64,000 nucleotides of DNA from Rosa chinensis (GCF_002994745.2 NC_037090.1:25719501-25783500), one strand, 5' to 3'. Shown: positions 46,583 to 57,592, numbered from the stretch's first letter. Translations and numbers: made by a program. Notes: generated by a model from the letters alone, not told the origin.

Positions 46583-48451
46583 AATGATGCGGATGAGTTC
46601 AGTGCGGTTTTGAAGCGTGAATCGAATCCGAAGATATTGATCACCACTTGCCGATTTAACTCTTCTGTATGTATTGATCTTTTACTTGTTTTCAATGTCA
46701 TTTTAGCTTTTGTTGGTTACGAAACTGATATATTTTATGACAAGGTGATTGCCAATGTGTGCTAAGGTTTATGCTTTTTGTTGTTTTGGTGGTTTTCAGA
46801 GGGGTCCTGCTTTTATTGAGGAACTACTTTCGGTGATCCCAAATGCGCAGTACTATAAAAGAGACACTTATGACTTGAAAAAGGTACCATTTCTGTCTTT
46901 TATATCAATTTGTTTTTCACTTTTTCAATGTAACAAACATGGAGTTCAAACAGTTAATATATGTAATCTTTTTCATTGTTGCAGATTATAGAGTATGCAA
47001 ATAAAAAGGAATTCACTTCTTTGATTGTTGTTCATACCAATCACCGGGAACCAGGTTGGTCTCTCAGACTTTGCTTCTGATGTCTTTAACTTCTAAATTC
47101 TGTGTGAAATGAGATCGTCCCCATATTTTCCCTGTTGTTTTTTATCTGACTTCAACTACTGCAATCATTTTTCAGATGCTCTCCTAATTATTGGCTTACC
47201 TAATGGACCTACTGCCCATTTTAAGCTCTCAAAGCTTGTTTTACGGAAGGATATCAAGGTTCGTTGCTATATGTTGCATGTATCAAAACAATACCATCTT
47301 TATACTGTTTTGCCACATATTGCGATGAAAAGTTTTTATTTTCTTCAGTTGGTGAAAAGAGGAGTCATTGAGATTAAAAATCTTGAAAGAGTCCAAAAGA
47401 ATAAAATTCTGCAAAGTATTAATTTTTCATCTCTGGGGAATTAATATAGGGTGTGTTAACTGTCATTTTCTTTCCTTATTCTTTATTTGGCATGCCTGCA
47501 GAATCATGGAAATCCAACCAGTCATGAGCTTGAGCTTGTATTAAACAACTTTACAACACGCCTTGGTCATCGTATTGGGAGGTTGCAATCCTTAACTTGT
47601 TTGACATGTTCTCACATTATATTAGATGCATTTTGGACTTTTTGGTTCAAATACACCTCATCACACAATGTGGTAATTTCATTTTTTTTTTCCCTGTACA
47701 ATTAGTTTCAAGTGGTTTCTTATGTAAGGATGGATTACCTTCAAGCTCCTAATGGTAATTTTCTTCTTTCACCTACTTTCTAATACAGTCACTTTTCCCT
47801 CAAGAACCAAATTTTAGTGGTCGGCGAGTTGTAACTTTCCACAACCAGCGAGATTTTATATTCTTCCGGCATCATCGGTGTGCCTCCTTTGCTATTTTTA
47901 GTTCTTGCAGTGATCCTTTCTTATACTTGTGATCTTATATACTTTCCATTGCCGTAGAGCTTTTTGTTTACTGATGTCATTAATTTCTATGTGTTTAGGT
48001 ACATTTTTGAAACCAAAGAGACTAAACAGGCTGAAGTAAAGGGCAAAAAGACCAAGGATTCCAAAGCTGACGCTATTACTAAAGCAAAACCATTTGCGCG
48101 CCTACAGGTTGGTGTCAATTATTTATTTGTTCCTCTTGCATTTGCTTTCTTGTCTCGATCTGGTTTGGCCTAGGGCCCTGGCTGAATTTCCTCCACCACT
48201 TGAAATGTCCTTATGTTTCGTTCTTGGTCCATTTATGTGACATAGGAAGGCAGGGTATTGCCACATTTACCATAGCATGCAGTTTACGTTTATTTCTTTA
48301 TTCTTTATTGTATCATTTATAAATGTAGATCTTAACGGTCTTTCCTGTCTTAAACACTCAGGAGTGTGGTCCTCGTTTTACCCTTAAATTGATCAGTCTG
48401 CAGCACGGGACATTTGATCCTAGAGGTGGGGAGTTTGAGTGGGTTCACAAG
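46583..48451 (+). pseudogene. Captured RPF1-like (Brix domain) gene, eight exons
   Basis: Eight exons with GT..AG borders and no stop: 46583-46666 (NDADEFSAVLKRESNPKILI), 46800-46883 (RGPAFIEELLSVIPNAQYYK), 46985-47054, 47176-47258 (DALLIIGLPNGPTAHFKLSK), 47502-47581, 47789-47877 ([20 protein letters not shown]), 47999-48107, 48362-48451 ([20 protein letters not shown]). Together about 205-230 codons of the Brix domain of ribosome production factor 1, a nucleolar protein needed for 60S subunit maturation. The roughly 100 N-terminal residues and the last about 15 (after FEWVHK) are missing. Reading phases agree across most borders; the junction of exons 47502-47581 and 47789 may have lost a codon or so. 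Upstream, 46500-46583 stays open (GKKDEIYGGRLLESLQLFVI) but is not RPF1-like. Carried inside CACTA A. Confidence 0.85.
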
Positions 48452-48697
48452 GTAATCCACTTATCAGTCAATTCATTTCAGTATATTGGTTTCATATCTT
48501 TATCATAAAAAAATATTGAAAGATACCTAACTTGTTAGTCAATTGTTTGCAATTTTCTCTGGGATATATGGTGCAGCTGCTACAACATTTAAATATGCTT
48601 TTGATTACAAACCATCCGGCATCAACTGGTACCCTTCACAACTAGAGGCTTATTATTAATTTGTTAATTTGACTTTTTCATGTTAACTGCATACCAG

Positions 48698-48792
48698 AGA
48701 TCAATGGAAACTTTGATTGATTGGATTGATAGTGAAGTCAACATGAGCAATACTTATGTACTTTTTCAAACTTATGCTCCTGTGCATTTCAG
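48698..48792 (+). pseudogene. Captured exon of a trichome birefringence-like (TBL) protein
   Basis: Bounded by CCAG and CAG|GTTTG; reads RSMETLIDWIDSEVNMSNTY then VLFQTYAPVHFR. TBL/DUF231 polysaccharide O-acetyltransferases of the Golgi have YQRSMETLIDWI...NMSKTYVLFRTYAPVHFRGGDW near the C-terminus; the exon ends exactly before GGDW. No other TBL exon is recognisable, though 48577-48640 and 48998-49060 are exon-like. Confidence 0.6.
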
Positions 48793-50207
48793 GTTTGCTC
48801 TATCATTTAAGCTACTTAGTCTCGTTAGTAGATTACGATTTTCTTATTTGTCTCATTAATTACATGTGTATAATGTTCAAATGTACCTCTATCTTAGCTG
48901 ATATAATCACCAGTCTGACTTATCTATCGACATTGAATTATTATGACATGTATTGGTAATTTAGTATTTGATAAGTGATGGGAAACCTTGTGCAGGTTTT
49001 TGAATGGTGAAGAAGTAGATATAGAGGAAACAGTTCTTCGCACTCCAATATCCAAATCCTAGAAGAACCAATCAGATTTGTTCTACTCAACACCACAAAT
49101 AAAAAGGAACATTCCTTCTGGTGCTGCAATATGTGCTAACTTGTGAAGCTTCACAACAAGCTTGGAGGTGATGCAAATAAGAATATAGTGCACAAGATGC
49201 TTGGTAAAGTGACACATGAAGGTTTTGTTGAACTGAAAAGATATTATATTAGTTTTTGATTCATGTGTAGCTAGTTACACTATGCCAAAAACTGCATCAC
49301 ACTACACTTTTTAGACAACGAAAAAAAATTTCCGTTGTGTGATCACTGAAACTGCTTCACACAACAGGTTTAATGAGATTTGCGTTGTATAAGGAGGTCG
49401 TACATCAATTTTTTTGGGTCCAAGATTATTGTACAACAGTTTTAAGGATTTGTCTGTTGTCTGAATGTAAAAAAAAATTCCCCCTCACCTTGCTCAAATT
49501 TGGGTCGAAATTTTGACTCACCTTGCACAACAGTATTGTTGTATATGTTGTATGAGAGTAAGTTGCAAAACAACATACAACGCATTTTTTTGTTTCCGTT
49601 GTGCAAGTTTGGAAGAAAATCACATGTACCCCAAAATGTGAGTGAGTAGCCCCAAAAAGGCCAATATTTGAGTGAAATGCTGATACACGATTTAAGCTCC
49701 TACAACGGAATGACTTATTTGTGTTGTCTGAATGAGAAATATATGTCCCTAACGTCAAAACTGCTTCTTTGATTGCACATAGGCTGGAATTTTCCCTCCT
49801 TGCTCCCTTAACTCAAATTTAACATGTACATGATCAGACAACTTAATTTCATACATGCGTTGTGTGAAAAAGTTTTTTTAAAAAAAAAAAAAAAGCCCGC
49901 CTTTAGTTAGGGCCTTAGTGACTTTGTCTCCCCACTCAGCTTGCACAAAGTAACTCTGCCTTCAGGCCCCTCTTCTTGTTCGTGTCTATCTCTTAGAAGC
50001 CAACCATTTCCTCTCTCATCTCTCCTCACCTGCAAACCAAAAAGGAAGAAACCCAAAGTTTTGATTCTAAGCAACATCACCACAAAGGTAATTCCCTCTT
50101 CTCCTTCTCTAGATTTAGTCTCTTCGCCCCATTCTACCATGTTTTAATTTCCTGATTAGGCTAAAAGGCCTGAAACTCGATCTGACCTAAAAGTTTTCGA
50201 CTAAAGC

Positions 50208-50211
<4 letters not shown>

Positions 50212-50301
<90 letters not shown>
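50212..50301 (+). repeat. (CT)n microsatellite
   Basis: About 45 CT units, a likely polymorphic site; followed by TGTGTCTCTCTC. It lies in leader-like host DNA directly after the sequence shared with E ends. Confidence 0.97.
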
Positions 50302-50305
<4 letters not shown>

Positions 50306-51101
50306 CTCTCTCAGGAACGGCCGTACGACGCCTTTTCTTTCTTCGACGGTGACGCCGTGATGGATTGACGGTGCGCGGTGAGTCTGGGTTTTTGTTTCTC
50401 TTAATTTCTGCTTCGGGGTCTTCGCTCTTCAATCGATTTATGGCTTCCTCTTAATTTCTTCTTCTGGGTATTCAATTTTCAGTCTTCAAGTCTGGGTTTG
50501 GCTCGAACTCTACTAGGTGAAGCAGCTTCGATTTCAGTTTTCGACTCAATTTCGGAAACTTCAAGCTTGGTAAGTTGCTGCCATCTTTCTTGCTTCAATT
50601 TCTGGGTTCGAATTGCATCTGTTACTTTTGCTATACGCTATACATATGACTGATATGAGATTAAAATTGGATATGTGATCTGTTTTGTCCTTCTGGATTT
50701 CTGGGTTCGAATTGCATTTGTCACTTTTTGCCTCTCTGTTTTGACTTTTGACTTGAAAATTTGAAATTTAGTTGCATTTGTTGGTTTCAGCGTTGCTGTT
50801 CATATGTTTCTGAACAAAATTAGATTTGTTTAATGGTTTTCGCCTCATAATAATTAGGTCCAAGCTCTGAATTTTTGTTTAATATTGTAAATGCACTACT
50901 AGATATTGAGATTTATATAAGTTCTACCTGCAGGTGGTGTGGTTGAAGGTTGAATTATGCAAGCTGCTGGTGGATAAATGATCTGCTGAACTCAAGTTAA
51001 TAGTTTCTCTCATGTTATAGTTTTTTAATACATGTTCCTTTTTTGTAGTGGTCCTTATTGGCTTATTCTAAATAGCTTTTCATTTTTCAGTATTCTTTTA
51101 T
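50302..51101 (+). other. Host-like leader/intron DNA in B
   Basis: T-rich sequence with TTTCAG/GGTAAG-like splice signals and no open frame of note (for example AAGCTTGGTAAG near 50570). Resembles a 5' untranslated region with introns; source gene unknown. Confidence 0.35.
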
Positions 51102-51418
51102 CACTACAAGAAAATCTGGCATTAGTGACCAAATTGTCAGTGACCACATCAATGTTGGTCACAAATACTATTGAATTAGTGACCACTATTACTAGCTGGT
51201 CACTAACACTTTTAGAACTAACTAAATTCATTTACCCACATATTGTTGAATTTTTAATGACGAAAAGTTCAGTATTAGTGACCATTTATGTTGGGTCATT
51301 GATGTTTCTAGACTTCATAACATGTGATTTTGGTTTAGTGACCAAAACCTTTCAGCTGAACAAATCCCTCCAATTTTTTCTCTTAAACTGTAGAATAGGC
51401 GGGTTCGTTTCAAAATGA
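51102..51418 (+). mobile_element. Head of an unrelated CACTA element inside B
   Basis: CACTACAAGAAAATCTGGCA (51102) is the classic plant CACTA terminus, followed by subterminal repeats TTAGTGACCA / TGGTCACTAA, a motif quite different from CAGACAAC. No matching tail (TTTCTTGTAGTG) was found in B, so only a fragment of about 300 bp is present, either a truncated insertion or a piece captured with other DNA. Confidence 0.65.
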
Positions 51419-51608
51419 ACGTAGTTTTATTTTGCAAGCGCGGCATTCAAACGCGCTAAGTCTTACAAATTTATACCAAAAAAAAAAAAAAACACCGAGA
51501 GACAGGCCCTCTTTATCTTCATCGTCCTCTCACGAACATAACCTGCCGCCTGATAAATACTCCACACTCCACCCCACCCCTTCACCATTTCTCTCTGCAC
51601 ATTTCCCA

Positions 51609-52050
51609 ATGGCCGAGTCCTCCGCCAAGCACTCTTCAGATTTCGGTAACTGCTGCGACGGCGTCGTTCCGCACATGAACAAGAACCCCCTCAAGTTTCA
51701 TCTCCAGAAGCTCAGCCTTGAGCTCACTTGCCCTCTCTAGTTCGTATCCGCCTCTCCTCTCTGTCTTCGATTTCATCAGAAACCAACAGATCTTTGATTT
51801 TTGTGTTTCCGGCGATCTGAATCTGAGTCTTGATATTTGATTTTGTTGTTGAATTGCAGCCTAGGGTTTTTTAATCGGCCGCTTCCATGCAATCACATCT
51901 TCTGCAAGTTCGTCTCTTTCTTCGATTGACATGATTTTCAAAGTTCTGATCTTTTTCTTGCTTTGGGTTTTACTTGCAGCACCTGTGTACCCAATCGGAC
52001 CAATTTTTGAGCAGAGTGCCCTCTGTGTAATATCCAAGTTCCCCGTCAAG
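51609..52050 (+). pseudogene. Captured RING finger of a BARD1/BRCA1-like protein
   Basis: Exon 1 from ATG 51609: MAESSAKHSSDFGNCCDGVV ... FHLQKLSLELTCPL. Exon 2 (51860-51907): LGFFNRPLPCNHIFC. Exon 3 (51980-52050): NTCVPNRTNF-stop-AECPLCNIQVPRQ. Joined order follows the C3HC4 RING of plant BARD1/BRCA1 (HLQKLxLELTCPLC, PCNHIFCNSCVP, SECPLC), a nuclear E3 ligase of DNA repair. The first CxxC is cut at the exon 1 end, and a TGA interrupts exon 3 before the last CPLC. The BRCT part is absent. Splice borders CAG/GTTCG and GCAG/GTATG are preserved. Confidence 0.75.
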
Positions 52051-52756
52051 GTATGTGTGTTGATGCCCTTGATTAGGGTTTTATGGTTGGAGATGGTAAT
52101 TTTCCCTAAAAATTTGATCTTTAGGTCTGAAGTTGTTATCTTGATCTAGGTATAGCTGTAAATGCCTTTGATTAGGTTTCTGGGTGAGAAATAGTAATTT
52201 TGCATAAAGCCTATTGTATGAGAAGTGATTTTTATTGTCCTCTGTGCATAGTGTGAAGGGATTTCTAGAAATAGAGCAGCTTGAGCACGGCTTAGTCTAC
52301 TGGAGTATCATTAAAATGAGATCTAATGATTGACATATAGTAACTAAAAACCTCACTTAATTTCAAAATATAAATAAAATGAATACGAAAGTAGTCAAGA
52401 TTATTTAGATTTTAGGTAGTATTGTGCGAATATGTATTCAGAAGTCATTACCTAAGATGGCTCTTTGTGTGAGTGAACAAAAGGGGAAGACAAATTCTTT
52501 TTTTATGCAAATGGGAAGGGCTGTTTTCAAAATAGAGGTTCTATCCTCAGAGAGTGTGCCTAGACTTTAGCTCTTGGGTTTGCGGGTCTCAAAGCTTGAG
52601 ATCTAAACCGTAAACCACAAGTGATGTACGAGACCCTTAAAAAGCTTTAAATGATTATTATGTGTTTAGGGTTTTTGATCAAACAGTGTTAGCCGTTAGG
52701 TCTTGTTTAATGATACCCAACGGCAACCCGTGTTTATTTCAGGAAACTATAATCCC

Positions 52757-52905
52757 TAGTCTTACAAATTTATACCCTACAACAAAAAAATACATAATTC
52801 CTAGTTCACCGAGACACAGACCCTCTTTATCTTCATCGTCCTCCTCCCTCACTCCTCTTCTCGCGAACATAACCCTCAACCCCTTTGCTTCATCATCCAG
52901 TGCTT
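52757..52905 (+). repeat. Second copy of BARD1-like 5' leader inside B
   Basis: AGTCTTACAAATTTATACC, CACCGAGACACAGACCCTC, TTTATCTTCATCGTCCTC and GCGAACATAACC repeat 51462-51545 with small differences. So the captured BARD1 upstream region is present twice in B, 1.3 kb apart. The second copy has no RING exon after it. Confidence 0.7.
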
Positions 52906-52909
52906 AAAT

Positions 52910-53950
52910 TTGTAATACTGTTGACCTTGATAGTTACCTTGTATTCACTTTCCAGAGACTTTGGTAACAAGTTGGGCATGTATCTATAATTTTAGTTGCC
53001 TACCTTTGTATTAGCTAGTAGCTTTTCTCTTTTCTTCCTCTGTTGTTCTGGAGTTATGACCTATATGTTTTTTTTTTTTTGTTCATTATTTTTTGAACTG
53101 ACATTGTGCATCTACTTTTCTGGATATTGACTCCCATAATTTGATAGTGTTTTGTTATTTTAGGTTACATGTTTCCAGGTAATTGGTGTTTCTTTTGTTA
53201 ATTGAAGCTTATATGATTCAGTTGTTCATGTGTGGAATTTGGTTTTGTTTTGTAGCCTGTGCTTTTACTGACCATGATTACTCTTTTGTTATTTGCCTTT
53301 TACTGGTCCTGTATCATTTCAATGTGCACGCAGATGGATTTGTTGAGAAGCATCTATATGATTAATAATTTTAAATTCTGACTATTCTTTCAGTTAATCA
53401 TTTGTAGTTTCTGTTCTTACATTCCTGAAATATACTAACTGACACTGTTTGTTAACTTCCAGTTTCAAGTAAGCTGCGTTTGAAATTCTGAGGGTCAAGG
53501 GCTGTATAAGTATCAGACAACCTTTCCAGCTGCGTTTAGTAAAGGTTAGTATAATAATTTAAAGGCTAGTATACAAGGTTAGTATAACATACACAATAGT
53601 AAGCTGTATAATTCTGTTAGGTTAGTATACTAACAATGGCCTTTTATAAGTATCAAATTGGTGAAGATATTGTATCTGTTAGGTAAAAAACTTAGTTGCT
53701 GAAACTGCAATTGAACTTAGAATGAAATTATCACAGTTCAATTTTTCTGAACTATTGTAATTGTTGTTTACTTTTCTGTGTTCTCCTGATCATGGTAACC
53801 ATTAAATCCCAAGCATTGCTCATTTCTCCATGCTCAGAAGTTAGGCAAAATTTACAGAACCACAGAGCACAAAATTTACATTATGTTGCTCTACACACGC
53901 ACACACATATGTGCGCGTGCGCGCGTTTTCTGTAATATTTGAGTGATACT
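52910..53950 (+). other. Captured non-coding DNA in B
   Basis: T-rich, intron-like. Open stretch 53183-53365 (MVFLLLIEAYMIQLFMCGIW...) is hydrophobic but contains no family motif and is probably chance. GTTAGTATAA repeats occur near 53545-53630. The TAA at about 53470 marks the empty insertion site of element F. An alternating CA/GC tract lies at 53895-53927. Confidence 0.4.
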
Positions 53951-53954
53951 TCAG

Positions 53955-54354
53955 GAAGAGGATCTTGTTGAAAGGCCGTTCAAGAAGAAACAGATCAGGA
54001 TCGAGTTTCCTGAATGGGGAAGAAGTGGGAGATTTGCTCCATTTGGAGGTAAGGTGGGTTTACATATTTTGTTCACAAGTAAAAGTGCTACAAGCCATTT
54101 TTTTTTCACCTTAAAAAGATCTATTCATCTGCAAATTGTGTGTATTAATTGCAACCATATCTGTGGTCTACCAGGTGTTGTTTAGCAGAGCAAATCTCAC
54201 AATTGAAAGAGGAGAGAAACTGGCCATTATTGGCCCAAATGGATGTGGCAAGAGTACTTTGCTGAAACTAATAATGGGTTTACAAAAGCCAATAGCAGGT
54301 GAAGTTCTGCTTGGGGAGCATAATGTCCTAGCAAACTTTTTTGAGCAAAATCAG
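53955..54354 (+). pseudogene. Captured ABCF5-like ATPase exons (copy in B)
   Basis: Exon 53955-54048 reads EEDLVERPFKKKQIRIEFPE WGRSGRFAPFG; exon 54175-54354 reads [60 protein letters not shown]. Walker A is GPNGCGKST. This is the start of the second ATP-binding cassette of plant ABC-F family proteins (GCN5/ABCF5 type), soluble ribosome-associated ATPases. Borders CAG/GTAAG and CCAG/GTGTG are intact and there is no stop. Linker and Walker B exons are not present; a possible third piece is at 54845-54945 (RQQPDIDQVRNEWGKFVVNT), unassigned. Confidence 0.8.
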
Positions 54355-57033
54355 GTGTGTACTGCCATTACTATTTGCTACTTTGAAATAACTAATAGCA
54401 TGGGGTTTCTTCTTAGTAAAAGAGGAACCGGATCTGTAAATTTCCTTGTCAGAATATATTGTTGGTTGACTTAGCTTTTATGGGATACACGTAACATGCT
54501 TTGTTCAGAATTTTATGTTCAAAACTACTAATGTTGACTCTGTGTCTAGTTCAGTGATTTTAATTTATATAGGGATCTTTTGTGTTAACTGTAAGTTTTT
54601 GAGTCCTAAGCATGGTAATTTTATTTAACCATTCATATGATTCTCAGTGGCATGCCTTCGCTTCTCATGTTTAGGTACAAAAATCTGGCAGTTAGTTAGT
54701 TTGGTATGAAAATTTGGCGGGTACAAAAATCTGGCAGAGAAAATATAGTCACTTGACTTAATTTCTCATAACTTTGTTATTATGTTCATGCCTCATTCAT
54801 CAAAATGATTAAGTAAACCCTTTGATATATTAAATCAATTTCAGTAGGAGAGGAGAGGCAGCAGCCAACCGGATATTGATCAAGTGCGAAATGAGTGGGG
54901 GAAGTTTGTTGTCAACACATATGTGCATGAGCCTTGAAGTAGCGCGCTTGTTGCTGGTACAATTTTGATATGGAAAGCATCTTTTTTGTGCTTCTCTGCT
55001 GGTACATTATCATGCACCATGTGGCATGTTTTGGAACAATACATATATATGTATCAGCTTTTTGATGTCCCAAGTAGATGGGCATGCACTAGAATGCTTT
55101 TCTTATTTGAAATGTTGGCTTCAATGATTAGTGGTTTGCAAAGTTTATATTTGATGGTTGGCAATGTTTATATTTGATGAACTACTGTTCATTTGGTAAA
55201 TGGACCAAATGAATGTACAATTTAATTCAGGAATGGGATGTTCAAATAATCAGACAACAGAATAGAGATATAATGACAACTGCCCGTTGTCTGAATGGGC
55301 AAAATTGGGACAAACACACTGCAATCGTTCATATCACACATCAGTTTTTAACAAATCAATCTCTTCTAATTTATACTCACACAACAGAAGCAATTGAACT
55401 CTGTTGTCCAAAAACTAAATCAGACAACAGTTGCAATTGAACTCCGTTGTCCCAAATGTTGATCATACAACATATATAGTCTAAGCACTGAAGTTTGAGG
55501 ATCAATCAGACAACACAAAAAATAAAAGTATGTTGTCTGATATGCTTAACATACAACAGCTTGAAACCAAGCACTGTTGTCTGAAGGCAGCGCTTCAACT
55601 GCTGCGCATGGCATCTGCCAAGCTATCTGTCGAGCCATCACACAACAGTTATAACACATACCCGTTGCCTGTTTGTTTATCAGACAACTGTGTTCCACCG
55701 TTGTCTGAATTTTCAACAGACAACGGCTCGCTCTACAACGGTGGCACTCCAAATCAGACAACAGTTTCTGTCTGTCATCTGATAAGGATTTTGGCATAGT
55801 GTTAGGAATGCTTTTCTTCTTTTATTGTTGGCTTGAAATTTGGACAATTTTTTTTGGGAAATACTGCCTCTTGCAGTTTTATGTACAGAATGTTAGATAT
55901 TATGATGGATTGCTTGATAGATATGTTCACTGTTCATTGGGTAAAATGGACCAAATTAATGCACAAATCAATTCAGAGAATGGATGTTTGCAGCAATCAT
56001 ACAACAGATTTTCAGAAATGTCAACCAACGTTGTCTGAACAAAAAAATTCTGGGTATTCACACAACGCATTGATAGCTATCACACAATGGATTTCAATAA
56101 GTAACGTCGTCTAGTTTAACTCATTCATAGCTATCACACAACGGATTTCAATAAGTAACGTCGTCTAGTTTTAAGCTCATACAACAGAAAATACTAGAAC
56201 ACAGTTGTCTTACTTTTAATCACACAACAGCTAAACTACAAAACCGTTGTATGAAAATTCAACCCACAACGGCATAAAAGCAAATTCTGTTGTGTGAACT
56301 GCTGCGCACAAGTGCTGCGCATGGGTGCGTCCGGCATCTGTCGAGTTCTTGGACAACGGTGTTAAGAAATATACGTCGACTGACTTTGTATCATACAACG
56401 GTGAATTCACCGTCGTCTGATTTTTCATCAGACAACATCGAGATAGACGACGGTGAGTCTTCAAATCAGACGACGTTTTTTCACCGTCGTGTGATGCAGT
56501 TTTTGGTGTAGTGTGTACATCAACATATATCTATGGTGTGAAACTCAGTCAGACAATAGCACAGCTCAAGAATCTCTTTACTCACACGATTTAATTATGT
56601 CGTTTGAATAAAAAAGAAACAATAGAGCATAACAAATTTATGTCGTCCAGAATTGATTCACGCAACAGAAAATAACCAAGATAGATCAAAACTCTATATA
56701 TTCACACCACAGATTTCTGTCGTGTTAACTAAATACATACGATAGAGTTTTATGATAGAGTTTTATGAATGGATGTTGTCCAGAATCTTTTATAACAACA
56801 TATTTCTGTCGTTTGATTACATGTTCAACCTCAGAAAGTCATAATTCGGCATATCTCGACACAATCAGACAACAGATTATTAGCCGGCCTATGTTGTTTG
56901 AGTGAAATATAGATCACGGGTAATATATGTCGTCTGAATGCCTAAGAGATATCAGGCTACTAGACAACAGAAATTTTCTGAATCAGACAACAGTTATCGG
57001 CTGTTGTCTGATGAGTTTATTGACATAGTGTCA

Positions 57034-57592
57034 ATTGGAATCAACACACGACATATACGAATCTAGTGTTACTCCTAGCATTAGAACCCTAACCTATTCA
57101 TTTAGTTGCGCACCTAAACAAACAAGCAAAGATTCATCTTGTAGACACAGTGAAACAAACACTCAATTGATAATATAGAAAACCAAAAACTGAATTGTCA
57201 TCAATATGAATTGAACATGTTTGGGACTTTGAAATCGCCCCTAGCTACAAAAGTATTTAGATAGACATAGTCATGAACAAAACAAAAACTAGAAGAAAGG
57301 AAGAGGAAGAGATGGCGGCTAGTTGATGGCAGAAGATGTCATTCTTACTTTCTCTTGTGCGGCCCTCCCTACGTCTAAACTGATCACATCCCTCTTTTAT
57401 TGCTTAGGTTGGGAGATTTTCACTTCTTTTCCTTTTAGAAATCAAGTAGCTTCTCCTCTAAGATTCCTAATAATTTTCACCCATAAAAATATGTCATATA
57501 TCTCTAATGAACAGAGATATTCAGTTAATACTCGTCGATGGGCTTCTAAAAGGAATTCGGGCCTCAAATCATGGATTTCCGTCAAAATGTCA
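57034..57592 (-). repeat. Unclassified dispersed repeat, copy 2 (second part)
   Basis: Continues 37920-38298 after CACTA C: TAGCATTAGAACCCTAACC, AAACAAGCAAAGATTCATC, AATCGCCCCTAGCTAC, AAAACTAGAAGAAAGGAAGA, like copy 1 (37390-37640). The TTTTATTGC near 57397 sits where copy 1 has its TATA box. Followed by TCA and element B2. Confidence 0.5.

Larger units (their letters stand above)
49278..55801 (+). mobile_element. CACTA element B, innermost of the nest
   Basis: Ends CACTATGCCAAAAACTGCAT (49278) and AAGGATTTTGGCATAGTG (to 55801); TTA is duplicated at 49275-49277 and 55802-55804. 6524 bp. Left 870 bp match element E; right 600 bp are dense in CAGACAACAG/CTGTTGTCTGA repeats. Carries a BARD1-like RING fragment and ABCF5-like exons in the same orientation, plus the head of a different CACTA (51102). 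A near-identical second copy lies inverted at 57593-64000. No transposase in it. Confidence 0.93.
43864..56513 (+). mobile_element. CACTA element A, nested in C, contains B
   Basis: Termini CACTACACCAAAAACTGCAT (43864) and ATGCAGTTTTTGGTGTAGTG (to 56513) are perfect inverted repeats of 20 bp; TGT is duplicated at 43861-43863 and 56514-56516. Subterminal ACAACGG/CAGACAAC repeats occupy 43880-44470 and 55970-56500. Own sequence is 43864-49277 plus 55805-56513, about 6.1 kb. It carries kinesin-10A, RPF1 and TBL pieces in the same orientation. The right part (55805-56000) is related to B 55090-55250, so A and B are relatives. Confidence 0.93.
38299..57030 (+). mobile_element. CACTA element C, outermost of three nested CACTA elements
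   Basis: Ends CACTACATCAATAAACTCAT (38299) and ATGAGTTTATTGACATAGTG (to 57030) are inverted; TCA is duplicated at 38296-38298 and 57031-57033. Subterminal GTTGTCTG/CAGACAAC repeats fill 38330-38600, 43430-43863 and 56517-57030. Own sequence is 38299-43863 plus 56517-57030 (about 6.1 kb); the rest is element A with B inside. Carries an AP-1 sigma exon (42853-42912) and other intron-like host DNA. No transposase readable. Confidence 0.9.

Noticed and set aside
46583..48451. Functional host RPF1 gene with a transposon on each side
   Set aside because: N-terminal and last exons are missing and the exons lie between the two ends of element A, with kinesin and TBL pieces next to them.
50187..50432. 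Arg/Glu-repeat protein on the minus strand
   Set aside because: It is the translation of the (CT)n microsatellite.
53183..53365. Small membrane protein, also at 63597-63415
   Set aside because: Its conservation is explained by B and B2 being copies of one transposon; T-rich DNA gives hydrophobic frames by chance.
55200..57030. CRISPR-like array of CAGACAACAG repeats
   Set aside because: Repeats occur in both orientations, irregularly spaced, near transposon ends in a plant genome: CACTA subterminal repeats.
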